Source: Endocalyx cinctus
Lineage: Eukaryota; Ascomycota; Sordariomycetes; Amphisphaeriales; Apiosporaceae
DNA: 64,000 nt
NCBI GenBank assembly: GCA_001600455.1
Contig: BCKC01000003.1
Location: forward strand, 806,001-870,000
Reading direction: 5' to 3'
This document shows, piece by piece, positions 48,983 to 61,241 of the stretch. The translations under genes and the position numbers were made by a program. Position 1 is the first letter of the stretch. Each line of letters starts with the position of its first letter. The notes under the pieces were generated by a model. It was not told where the DNA came from and ran no database searches. It saw only the letters and a list, made by a program, of their open reading frames with translations.

Positions 48983-50490
48983 AGTCGTACGCACAAAGCG
49001 GCTCCTAAGATCGGACGACGTCTATCTATAGATGCCGCTTGATTTAACCTCTCGCCAACCTGGTCAATGGTTGGAATTCGATGCAGTCTACCTACCTGCA
49101 GCTCCTGCGATTCTATTCATCCACCACCTTCACGGAACATCCTTATCCATGAGAATTCTGTTGCAAAGACATTATTTAGTTAGTATCAGACGTACTCGCT
49201 GTGGGCATTTCATCGACATGTACCTCTTTCGAGGATCATGAATGAAAATGCTATTGACCGTATCGCCGATGATGCGACGAGTGGTGCGACAACCAGAAAA
49301 GACGCAAGCATGGCCCATTATACCATATACATGGACAAAGTCCTCGCTATCCTATAGAATTAGGGACACAAAGTATATTACGACTCTTAAGCCCTTTACG
49401 AACAGAGGCCTAAGAATCGCCTTCACTGGGCACCAAACGAATTTGAGGCGTTGTAGGATGAGATAAGAAATAGTATAAACCGAGCTTTGGCATGACGGAT
49501 GCCGGGGTTCTGGTTGGAAATACTAAAACCTCGTTGCATTGAGGCTTGCGTAAGATCATTCGCTGTCGGATCAGTAATGCGAGGGAAACGACGCGTACTC
49601 CCTAGCATTGCGTCATGATATGATACCCCCTTTTCTTTCAAACTTGTCTTGCGTCGAGGATGCTTTTATCCATATCTTTATAGAGTACAGATGACTTCTA
49701 TAGCTTCAATAAAGAATTTGTTTAAGTAAAATCATAGTAGTTCTCTGCATCTTTCATTCTCTGGACTATAGAATACGAGGCATACTGGAGTTGTTCATTG
49801 TTTATATTGACATTATATACGGAAGATGTCGATGTATATAGAAGAAATAACGATTGGGATAGGTTTGTTTCCCCCCCACCCACCTTGACTCCAGATCCAA
49901 AATCCCTTTCCTTTCCTAATGATCCCATTCCGAGTTTTTTATATCGCCCTCCGCCAGTTCACCCCCCCTCTAATGCTAGGGCTATAGTTAGTGTATAGTG
50001 GAGGGAAAGAGATCCTGAAGAGGGAAGAGCAAAGAAGACTGTGCATATTGCTACGTGTGATTGTAATGATTGATGCTTGGGGTGGTTTCTTGACGACAAG
50101 ATGCGTGTTGTATCACTTGATCCAAATGGGGGTACATGAGCGCGTTCTTCTGTTGAAAGAAAGTGACGAGATGGGAGACATGACCAAAAAAAAAATAAGG
50201 AAAAGGGAAAGGAAAAATTAACATTCATCATTAAAAAAATAATAAGAAAAAGTTTACCTCCCACTTTTCATCTCTCTCTTTTTTCTTTTTCTTTCGATAG
50301 GCATCTCTCTCTCTCTCAGACTCTCTTCTGCATTCTCTCGTCTGCTTCGGGGTTGTTGGGTATGAGTGCATGTGTGTATGTATGTATATAATATAAACCC
50401 CCCCGACATCATCCGTAGTATTCTCCCACTCTTTCCTTCTCTATTAAAAAGAAAAAGAAAGAAAAACATCATCATCCACTTCTTTCATCA
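48983..50490. other. Convergent intergenic region (EAF7 and kelch gene 3' ends)
   Basis: 1.5 kb with no supported gene. It has pyrimidine tracts and CT repeats at 50265-50335 and a short GT/AT run near 50370-50390. Small frames at 49032-49470 lack coding features. Confidence 0.5.
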
Positions 50491-53400
50491 TCATAATCGT
50501 CCGCCGTCCCCTAGATCATCCCTGCTCTCGTGAAAGATGCTCCGCCGAGAATGGTTGCTCGCGGAGGGGGCCTGCAACCCGCTCCCCGAGCTGCCCATAC
50601 TCCGACCGGATCCGCGCCTATGCAAGCTATGAACCGAGACGTAATCCTGCGCCTCGCCCCTCGCCGCTGCTGCTCCGCCGGTACCTAAATCTCCCGTCGG
50701 CGGGCTCACGCCCAACAACGACGGCGACGACATGGGCAAGGGCGGACTCCGGAGCGGCGCGTGGCCCGGACCGAGCCCGGGGCTCGAGAAGACGGATTCG
50801 TCGTACTCGCCGCCGAGCGAGGTCGTATCGTCGCTGAGGTTGCGCAGGTGCGATAGCGCGCCCTCGCGCTCGCTGATGCGCGATAGGTCGCTGACGACGG
50901 CGTGGCGGGGCGAAGGGGCCGGGGCCGGGGCCGGGGCCGATCCCACGACGCCGTTACCGGGAAGGGACGGCGAGTCCGGTCGTTGCTGCTGGAGAGGCGT
51001 CGGCGGCTGCATCACGTCTCCGGTTCCGGGGAAAACGATCGGTTGGGCGCCGACGCCGGGGTTCCCGCGAGGCTGGCTGCGGGAGGAGTCGCTGACGCTG
51101 CTGGCTTGGTCCCGGGATACGGACGAGGTCGCTAGGAAGGAGGACGGCTGCGTCCGCGGCTGGGAGATGGTGAGGGGCGAGTTCGGGTTGGATCCGTGCG
51201 CGGTGTGCTTCTCGATGATTTCGGCGTAGGGGAGCGGGCTGTCGTCTAGTTCGAAGGTGGAGTGGTCTTTGGGTTGGATGTCTCGGAGGGAAGCGTCTCT
51301 AGGGACAGTGCCTTTTTTTTTTTTAAGTGTTTGTTAGCAATTTTATCTTTAGAAAAAAAAAAAAAGGAGTAAGAAGGGATCTTTTACCTATTAGTTCCAC
51401 GGGACGCGGATCAACCGCCAACTCGGCGACCATGGCCATCTCGGGCGACTGAGCCATCGTCATCTGCTGCGGGTGACCGTACGCGCCGTACGAGTAGTTG
51501 TTCTGCAGGGCCGGCGTCACGTTCCGGTTGCTCTCCATATCGTCGAAGCGGGTGGACGGGTCGGTCGAGATCGTCGTCGCCTTGTCGGTGTTGTTGTTGT
51601 TCGGGTTGTTCACCCAGGAGCTGATGCGGTTGAGCCGGTTCTGGTCCGAGTTCGCGTTCTCGCCGCCGTCGCTCTTCTTCAGCAGCTTGCGTCGCCTGTA
51701 CACCATGATACCGACGACGACGGCCGTGACGAACACCAACCCCAGGACGACGCCCAAAACGGGCGCCACCCACGAGGGCGTGCCGCCGCCGCCGCCCGTC
51801 GTCCCGCGGTTCACGCCGCCGGGCCCCATCGACCCGTACGGGTAGAACGTCGTCAGCTTGGAGGTCGGGTAGGTCGTGTTGAAGACGCTCGCGAGGTCCT
51901 CGTCGGCCCAGCCGGTCGGCGTCGGCATCGTCATGGTCGCGCCGCCGGAGTAGTCGCCGCCGATCATGAGGTGGATCATCTCGGGGACGCCGTACTGGTT
52001 CCAGTTGTCCGGGTCGTAGTTGTCCATCCAGCGGCCGTCGGTGAGGTTGAAGACCTCGAGGATGCCGCCGTCGAGGCAGGGCGCCGCGCTGTCCCCCTGG
52101 GGCGGGCGGTACCCGCCCACGACGACCATCTGGTCCGGGTACGGAGTCACGCACTGGTGGCCCGCGCGCGCGTGCGCCGCGGTGCCGGACGAGATCTTCA
52201 TCCACATGAAGGACGGGAGGGACAGGATCCACACGTCGTCGTTGAAGTCGGACGTCGGGTTGATGCCGTCGAAGCCTCCGTAGAAGTAGATGTTGTAGCT
52301 CGAGAAGTCCTGCGCCCAGGCTACGACCGCGCATCCTTGAGCGAGGGATGGCGGGGGCGCGATCGTCTTCTGGACGTACCATTTGTCATTCGCAATATCG
52401 TAGATGTCGATGTCGGTCATGTAGGTGACGCCATCAGTCTCCTATAACCGAAAAAATTTGTTAGAAGAGAAGAAAAGAAGAAAAAAGAAGAAAAGGAAAA
52501 GAAGTAGGGGCAAATGAATACTTACGGCCTGAGCGGGATTTTGAGATTTCATTAGAGGATTATTGTAACTGGGATAGGAAACGCCTCCTATCACCACTAA
52601 GATACCCTGCTCTCCGACCGGTACCCAAACCATTGAAGGGTTAGCGCGGCTGGGTACGTCGCTCGGTAAACTGGAGTTGGTCCAGGTCTCGGCGAACTGC
52701 TGCTCCATGTCGAGGGTGATGAGGTAGTTGGAGGCGTTGGTGGGGTTCAAGGAATCGTCGACCGAAGGGTTAAATATGGGCCCGGCCGAGGGCGACCGCA
52801 GCCCGCCGAAGTACCAGGCCTTGTTCTCCGAGGGCGCGTTGGCGGCGGCCCCGTACGTCACGTAGCGGGTCAAATTATCCGGCAGTTCGGCGTTGATGAA
52901 ACCCTGGTGAAAGCTGGCCTTGGGCGCGCCGTACTGCGACAGCTGGTACTCGTACACGGCGTCGTCGGCCGGGGCCGAGTACGTGTCCGTCTTCAGCAGG
53001 AGCCCGCCGTACAGGAACATCTCGTCGTTGTTGGCGAGCAGGGCCCCGTCGATGTAGTTCGGGGCGAGGTTGTTGGCGGCGCCGCCGTTGGGCGCCTTGG
53101 ATATCGTGTTGAGGATATCACTGAAATTGGTCGTCGAGTTGTACGGGCTGCTGAAGTTCAGCGTGTAGATGAGCCCCAAGGGGTTTCCTGCGAAGTAAAA
53201 GGTCAGAATTTGAAAGAGGATCAGCTTCGCTGGTTAGAATATTGCTCTTTTTACTCACCATCAGCTACCGGAGAACCGTACGTGCCGTCGGCCAGTCCGG
53301 GGACCCACTCCAGCCTGCCGCCGTCTAGGTAGACGGTATCCTTAAGAACCGCAGCTAGATACATATTCACGTCAGTATTTTTTTTTTGATTTTTTGAAGA

Positions 53401-53560
53401 TATCTCGACTTAATCTACGAAGGGTGGTCCTACCTCGAAGCTGCTGCCACGAGCACATGGTTGCGTTTACTTGATTTGCCTGCCATCCTGACTGTTGAGC
53501 ATATACCAACGTTCCAAGGCTGGCACCGAGTGCCGGCCAGATTATCCTGGACGAATACAT
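50491..53560 (-). CDS. Type I membrane protein with kelch-repeat ectodomain and long cytosolic tail
   Basis: Exons (minus): 53560-53434, 53354-53259, 53187-52526, 52441-51388 and 51311-50491; 2760 nt, 919 aa. A signal peptide (MYSSRIIWPALGASLGTLVYAQQ) leads into kelch-like repeats: LYGGLLLKTDTY, WYFGGLRSPS, LVVIGGVSYPS, IYFYGGFDG, MVVVGGYRPP, each with the paired glycines of a beta-propeller blade. Several N-glycosylation sites (NFS, NTT, NLT, NAS) support an extracellular domain. One transmembrane helix lies at about 519-543 (WVAPVLGVVLGLVFVTAVVVGIMVY) followed by RRRKLLKK, so the last about 375 residues face the cytosol. That tail is disordered, Ser/Pro/Gly-rich, with many possible phosphosites. 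The family is known in filamentous fungi; its role is not established as far as I know. The gene is strongly GC-rich. Its last intron has an A12 run just before the acceptor. Confidence 0.88.
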
Positions 53561-56500
53561 CGTTATAGACTTTTTTACTGTATGCCGACTTATGTGGGGT
53601 AAGGAGCCGAACCGCTACAGAAATAGTTTTTTTTTTAATCTCAAAAAAATTAAGACGAAAGCTTCCTCTCTAGCGAGTAAAGGCGGACGAAGGCCTCATT
53701 ACATGGTTTAGAATCAATGAGATTAGGGTATTGCCCGGGCAAAACAGTAGGGGGAGGTCACAATTCAGGATAACAAAGATATGGCCAGCAGCATTTGGAA
53801 TGTCTTGTTCGATGACCAGAGAAAGTCTGCCGCTGATTTGTCAATGGGGAGGAAGGGCAAAGAAACTCATGAGCAGGATACCGGAGAACGGAAGCAGTTG
53901 AACAAGGACGGAATGGGGAGAAGAAAGAGATGGCGATGTTTCTTTGTCGACGGACAAGGAGAGTTCTCACTGCAGGGGGGTGTAGCCTTACTCGGCGGGG
54001 CCGCCTTTAACAAAGATCGAAGGTGGCGATCGGGAAAAATAATAATAACTTTTGAATCCCCTCCTCCAAGGAAAAAAAAAAAAAAAAAAAAAGGACCCTC
54101 AGTATTATTTCAGGCTAGTTCCCCAAGATTTCAAGGGAGTCAAGTGACAGCAGGCAGAAAAAGGTTTTCTTCTCTCGGGTATTCATCCAGTCAAAACATC
54201 CGTCCACAAGAAATAATACGTACAAACGATGCGGGAGCCAATGCAAATAGGAACAAGATAGACAACACTAGGGAAAAATAAGAAGTATACTGGGTCATAC
54301 AAAGAGACGGAGAATTCTTTTTGCCTCCCACATGGCTACACAATGGGAAAGTACATATGGATGAGATAGAGGGGATGGATAAGGTCGGTATCTTGGGTGA
54401 GTGAGACTGTCTATGCCACACACACACATACCTTCGGTACCTACCTGCCTGCCTGCCTACATGATACTTGTTCGAATATAGAATAGTCTTTGTTCAGCTG
54501 AGGAGTATTCCAAGTATCGTAAGCAACCGCAAACCGACAACAAAATACGGTTGGGGTCTGAGCTACTCATCATCTCGTAGCAACTGCTCATATTTGTATT
54601 TCACTATGGCAACGCTCTTGATAGTTCATTGCGGTATGAAAACAAGATAATAAAGCCAAATGTTTAAGAATACGAACAGGGCCGGATATCTAGGCAGGCT
54701 GAGGTATAGTTTACCATGGACGATGTACCGTGTACTATCACGGAAGAAATGGATAAGAAAATGCTGTAAGACATGTCAGCGACTCTCCGGGTACGGGTTT
54801 TTTTTTTTTCTTTTTTTTTTTTGCAGTCTCGCTGATTTAACGTTGTATTCGATTGGTAAAAGTGGTGAATTGTCTCCAATAGAACCAAGCAAAAACAGAT
54901 TAATATAAGCACACATACCTCAAGACAACCAGACAACCTAATTCATCCCTGTTCGAGTAATCTAACCAAACTCTTATTGGAATGTTGGTAGTTCAATATT
55001 GGAGGTGTGATGGTAATTCCATTGGGTGAGATAATCCTTGGCATGCAAGTTATACAGTTGGAATATCACCTCATATGCAGTTGGTCCTAAAGTGCAGAAA
55101 GAGAGGAGAGGAGAAAAAAAAAAAAACAATCTGCAAGTATATACGAAGGTGGAGGATCCGAAGAGGGAGAAGAAGACTTGGAGAAACAGCAGAGCCTCAC
55201 GATAAATTGGTTAGGGAAAAAAAAAGGTAGCACACCCACCTTATTATCTCGGGAGATTATATCCAGGGATGGAGACTTGACAAGATAAAAAGTAAGCTCG
55301 TAATCTTTTTTTAAGACGATCAGATTTGAATAAAGCAAACCAACAACGATATTGAGATATTAAGATATTAAGAAATTTGATATAATATTATTTATGTAGT
55401 TGGTTTAAAATAATAAGAAAAGTAAAATGAAATCTTCCGTGGCCACCGTTATTAGTGTACAAGTAGAGTGAGATGGATAGAGATAGGGTTGTGGGATTAT
55501 CGGGACGATACCTCGTCTCCGGTCCAATCCAATCCGGTGGTGGATACTTTGGGTTGGGGGCGGAAACGGAACAGGCTACAAACTTCTAAGTACTCGGTGA
55601 AAAAATGAGGATATCATCCGTGATCCTGGTAATGTAGCACCGCGAACACGACCATGGCATAACATAGGCTCTTGAAATACGCGGTATTATATTTCAGATT
55701 CCGCACTATACTATACCGAGTATTGGATGTACTTTGTATGCCTAATTGATATGGTATTGTGATATATACTCCATACCATGTATTTTATTCTCTGCCCAGG
55801 TCAGCCAGGGCTATCTATACTACAAACAGTTGTTAACCTTGGTATAGATGAGTCAGATAATGAGGCTTTAAGGCTGGCTGACATCAAGTATGGACATACC
55901 TAGGTAGTAACATATGATCCAGACTTCGGATAAAATCTCACCGAGTTTTTCAATACACTACGATACTTGTTTTTATTTACGACTTATAAGAAAACAGAAT
56001 TATTTTGTCGAGTAAACGTGATCGATCTGATATTTTAAATTAAATATCGTCAATTTAATTCTAGACCTTCTATTCTTAATATATCTGGTGATATTTAAGG
56101 TTAAAAATATAGTATATACTATGTTGTACCCCTAGCTGCCCTAGGCATAGGGAGTATATAGTACCGATAGTACCTAGGTACATCGTAGGTAACGCAATTT
56201 AGGTACAAAGGCATACGCTGTCAATCAGGTTGGTTACACTAAAAGAAAGAAGTCCCGGCGAGTGGATAAAATCCAATTATATTCGGCATCCTGTAGTTAC
56301 CCCGCTTTATATTTTGTATACTTTCGTATAGATTCTCTTTTCTCCAGATCAACGATAATTTATCAACTCAACTCGAGAAGTGAAAAAAAAAATGGGATAA
56401 ATGGAATTCATCTCTTGTTTTACTTTTCTACATTTCTTGTTTTTTTTTTTTTTTTAATTCTTTAGTTCCATCCTAATTCTTTCAGCTCTTTCAGCTTTAT

Positions 56501-58008
56501 TTTTAGTCCCATAAAAGTATAATATACCCTCGTTATTATCCCTCGTTCTTCTCTTGTAAGATATATGAGCAGATATATATATCTATGTGGATAGGTAAAT
56601 AGCCCTATGTGTAATGCAGCGGGGAAAAGTCGGTGGTCTGCTTCCTTTGCGGTGCCGCACTTCTGCATATCTACAAAAGTTCTTCGAAAAGAGAGAGACG
56701 CATGTGCAGAATTGCCATAACCCGGCTACGGTAACCATCGTCGTTACCACCATAGCCACCTTGCTTGTTCTTCTACCCCCTTGTCCCCTCGTCCTCTTGT
56801 CCCCTTGTCTTTCCATCGTCGTGGAACACGTCTATCGTATCATTCATCTGCCATCATGCCTACCGCCTCTGAAAAGGCTGTGTTACCTTTGTCCCGCACT
56901 CTGCAGCTTGACTTGAATCTAGCATCGGCCAACTGCCTCATCCGGAAACTCGTGTCTTCCCTGAATGTGCCGACGTTTGTCTTTTACTATACTAGTCTAC
57001 CCTGACTGGACCTTTTGCTGCTGCTATCGCCGATGATCATTAACTTTCTTCGTCCTGAAGATATCACAACTCGTTCATTTCTTCCACTCCATTCCTTAGT
57101 AGATATCAAAACTATCGTACTACCCAGGTAGGTAATGTAGAGCGAGAGAGAGAGAGAGAGAGAGACTACGTTAGGTAACCATTATTACCCTCATCATTTG
57201 GTCATCGAACCATAGCGGCGTAAGTGTGCATTTCTTAGAAGAGTTTAAGTGGATTTTCGAGAGCTTGTTGGAATCCCCACTAGAACCGGTTGATTCGGCG
57301 ATGAGAAAATAGCGGGTTATGCTTCCCACCAACCGGTGATACTGAAGTGTACACTCGGACAGGGATTCATGGTTACATCTCATCCCAAAGACCCCGGTCG
57401 TATGCGAGCTGAGATCTTTACGTATGTACGCGGTACGTACTGCTGCCCCGGAGCTGCATCCATAAGTCGGTACCTGTCGATGGATGGCGGGAGCTCGTGT
57501 TGTTGTTATGGCTAGCTCATTTCCTTCGAGCTTGCTCCTCCAGCCTTATTCAAGTACCTCACCCACCTTACCAGCTAGCTTTCTCGTCGTTCTTCCATCT
57601 TTTCTACCCTCACGTTGCCTACCTAAGCGTTCTTGCAGGTGATTCTTACGCCGACCACGGAACGCATGCTGGCTTCAGAGAAACGCGTGCTAAGAGGTTT
57701 TAACATTGAGGTCACCAAGATTGCTACTCTCGCTATTTAGGATCTCAATTGGTTTAACAAGTCAACCACGGGCTCCTCTCGCCGGTTATTTGCTACTTAA
57801 AAGCTAGAGCACCCAAAAACTAGCCTTGCTTGAAGATCTCATCGTCCATTGCGTAACACAAGCTGAGCATCTTTAACGCAATTCCACCAGGTACTCTTCC
57901 TGTCTTATAAGTGCGAACCTGGCAATACGATTGCCATCAATACACTCGTTTTTTTTTTCTTAGAAGAAAGCTTGCGAAGCTGTAGACGGAGCTGTAGTTA
58001 AAACAACG
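53561..58008. other. 4.4-kb gene-poor region
   Basis: No supported gene. An open frame of 166 codons at 53781-54281 reads through an A21 run (54072-54092), giving poly-lysine, and has no family features. Repeats: a CTGC run at 54445-54460, TACCTAGG words at 55895-55910 and 56165-56190, a T14-type run at about 56441-56455, and (GA)n at 57147-57166. The last 300 nt should hold the promoter and 5' UTR of the GPI-protein gene. Confidence 0.5.
57147..57166. repeat. (GA)n microsatellite
   Basis: A run of about ten GA units inside the gene-poor stretch. A useful length marker, no other role seen. Confidence 0.8.
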
Positions 58009-60315
58009 ATGGTTCGGTCATTCAATCTCTGGGCGATATCGGCCCTCGCCCTCGCTTCCTTCACAAACGCGAAAGGGCTTTTCAGGCGTCAAGACGGCTA
58101 TCCCACTTATCCGGTCTGTTCCTCTTATACTGTCACTGAGACGGAGACGGAGACCGAAACGGAAATCAAAACGAAAACCGAAGTTGAGACGGAAACTGTT
58201 TCTGTGTAGTACGTCTTGTCCATAGATGATTGTCTTAATTTGAGCGAATCGCTAACGTGTCCATTAGTGGCGTAACGACTGTATTTGCTACCGTCACTTA
58301 TGCCTATACCGTTACGGATGAAGACACGGTAACTGCCACTATCACGGATGAGGAGACCGCCACGGTGACGAGGATCGAGACCGAGTTCGTAACTACGGTA
58401 CGCAGATAATTGATCTTATTAGACTATGCTGCTGCTCATTTAGCTAACTTAAAACCAGTCTTACCCTGTTACTGTTACCGCATGTCTAACGACGACCGAA
58501 GACTGTGGATGCCCCACAACGATTTGGGGTACTACTTGCACACCCACTACATCTTGGGAGACGACAACTTTGACTAAGACGAAGACAAGAACCATACATG
58601 TGACGACTACTAAGACTGCGACAAAAACCACGACTTACACTACACGGATTCCGACGACTATCACGTCCGTTATTACTACGACAGAGACGATCCCGGTAAC
58701 AACTACCATAGATCATACCTTGACAACAACGGAGTACAGTACTTCGATCTATACGACCATCTTGTATATTACGACCAGTATCATTGAGACTATCACGGAC
58801 ACTTTTACTACTACTTTCGTAGACACCGTAACTGATACTGATACTCTGACCACCACCGCTATTTCGGTTTCAGTCTCTGGAACAACTAATACGGAAACTT
58901 TGACAACGACAACTGAAATTACTTCGTTTGTTACGCTAACTTCGACGACTACGTTTGTAACAACGTCTGAAATTTCCGTCACGGACTCGGTGACCAGCAC
59001 TACTACATTCACCACTACTGAAGTATTTACAACTGTCTCGCCGACAACAATTACGCAGCCCACAACCGTCGTCATCCCTCCAGTCACCTTGCCTCCGGTT
59101 ACGATTCCTACGACGATCGTTCTTATACCGGACACGGAAACTACCACTGTCACGCAAGTCTCCTACATTACTGACGTGAGCGTTTGTGCTGCTCCGACAA
59201 ACTCTCCTCAAGCCAACCTACCTGCGTATGACCCCGAATCTGACCTGACCTGGGGCTGTCCACCCGGAACGGTATGCTCCCCGAAGAAGCCGGATGGATG
59301 TAATGTCTGGGAGGGTCTGCCTGATCCGTCGTACGTCTGCGAGAGCCAGTTGGACTGTATCAAGGCTCCTGAACTGTCCCTTGTGGCGGGTTGGCCTGTC
59401 GTTAATACGACTGGTTATTTCCCTCCTACGGAAGGATACTTTAACCTCCCACCGCCTGCCTTCGGTCTAAGCTACGATATTTTCGAGAAACCGGTAGAAG
59501 CCGTGTACACGGGGACTAATAGTGATGGATCAGTCTACACATCCACTACGTTCACGGGAAATTACGGATCGCAACTAGGTTACACGGCGTATCCGGCCTC
59601 TTCGTCCGTGGATTATAATGCAGAACCCACTCAGGTTGCTAGGAGAGGTGGCTTGCTCCTTAAACGCGCACCTACAATCCCTCCGATCTGCTACACAGTC
59701 TGTGATCAGGGAGTGACAATAGTTCAAATGTCAGGTAAAGTAGCATCGCAATGTCTACCCGGCTCGGCCTTCCAAATATATTACAATAGTTGTCAAGAAT
59801 GTGTCAAAGCGAACCAAGATGATGTAAGCATCACACCGCGTAATACCGAAACCATCGATGAAATGTATGCGCAGTGGTTGGATTTCTGCAGCGCGCAAGC
59901 TCCGGAGCCGGTCGAGACAACCACCGGGGCCGCACCCGAGTCAACGGACACGACGACCCCGACCATAGTGCCCGGAGAAACTCCGACAACCTCAACGGCC
60001 GTGCCTATCTCAACGTCATCTTCGTCTTTCTCCAATTCGACTTCAGCCGCTTCTTCCACTACCACCGCCGAGAGCTCTAGTAGCACCCCGGTACCGACCA
60101 CGACCTCGGTATCTTCATCCTCATCCGGGTCCTCGAGCAGCCCGGTCGAATCATCCTCTTCCAGCACCTTGACTCCGCCCGCGACACTCACACCTACGCA
60201 AACGGCTCCTACAACGGTACCGACTGCGGGCGCGTCGAGCTTAATACCTAACTATAACGGCATGTTATGGTGGAGCGCTGGATCTTTCTTATTTACGATT
60301 CTATTTACGATTTAA
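58009..60315 (+). CDS. Thr/Ser-rich GPI-anchored cell-surface protein
   Basis: Exons 58009-58205, 58268-58397 and 58459-60315; 2184 nt, 727 aa. A signal peptide (MVRSFNLWAISALALASFTNA) is followed by GLFRR, a likely Kex2-type site. Residues about 40-400 are almost all Thr/Ile/Val, first as TETETETE, later as TTT blocks, which would be heavily O-mannosylated. A cysteine-bearing globular part follows (CAAPTNS, WGCPPGTVCSPKKPDGC, VCESQLDC, then ICYTVCDQG and SCQECVKAN). The end is Ser/Thr-rich with a hydrophobic tail (MLWWSAGSFLFTILFTI) typical of a GPI signal. It is most likely a wall protein or adhesin. The protein starts with a GTAGTA donor in intron 1, weaker than the GTAAGT used elsewhere; the spliced frame is nevertheless continuous. 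Confidence 0.85.
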
Positions 60316-61241
60316 TTACATAATGTTTTATTTTTGATATATTTTCAAAAGTGAAAAGAGAGGAGAAAAGCAAAGGCACAATTTCGCATCACTGATGCTT
60401 AATACTTATGAAATATTATGATTTCTCGACCTTTTCCTCTTACCTCTCTCGGTTTACTTCTCTAATTCATTGTCATTCGTTTTACTTAATTTCACCTACC
60501 TGCGGCATTGGTCAGGTGGGAAGTATATACATGATGGTATACATGATAATGATACGATGCGTCACCTGTCTCTCTTTTTATACTTGCATTCACTCATTCA
60601 CTCGCTCATTTATAGCGAACACACTCATTATTGGCGCATATATCACATTCATGTGGGATAGCTTGGCTGGAAATTTAATGACGATACCCCTAGATACGAT
60701 TTGGCATACATATATTGGTTATACACTCCTTACGAGTATTTGGAGGAGAGAGGACTTAGCGATATGATGGTTGGTTGCGGTAAGGGAGGGAGTTGACGAT
60801 AGTTCAAGAAAGGTTTAATTGTGATAAGGAAAAGGGGGGGACGGATTAGGTAGGAAGAGAGAGAAAGGATAGCAAGAAAGAGAGAGAGTTGATCGGATAT
60901 CGAGATCAGGTAGTTGGAGGATTTAATACATTCAATATTGACTGGGATAAGTACATACATACAGAAATACATTCTGCGGTGGAGCAGGGTATACGCAGGC
61001 GCGAAAGTTGAGAGGGTCAACCCTGGGAAACCCTCAAAGAGGATCTTACAGAAAGTCAGCCGCTCTGCAGTCTGCTTACGTATACGTATTTTTTTAATAA
61101 ATTTTTCAAAAACAAAAAAGGATATTGAATCCTCTCAAAGGAAAAACGTTTTTATGAACAGAAATTCACGTAGAATCGTATTATCATAATCTATCTATAA
61201 ACAAGAAATAAGAAACCCCCCCGCACCAATTATAGCCCAAC
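60316..61241. other. Intergenic: 3' flank of the GPI gene and HET gene promoter
   Basis: AT-rich with purine-rich runs at 60750-60890. No gene recognised on either strand. Confidence 0.5.

Noticed and set aside
48311..49031. Frames on both strands over EAF7 exon 2
   Set aside because: They come from the repetitive acidic/basic codons of EAF7 and have no independent support.
51411..52447. Frames over the kelch gene (51411-52382 minus, 51473-52447 plus)
   Set aside because: GC-rich shadows of exon 4 of the kelch gene; the conserved kelch frame runs through the same DNA.
53781..54281. 166-codon frame in the 4.4-kb gene-poor region
   Set aside because: It depends on an A21 run read as lysines; no family features and no codon bias. 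Possibly noise.
56614..57005. Frames near 56.6-57.0 kb that begin after possible ATG starts
   Set aside because: They are short, overlap each other in several phases and have no supportive features.
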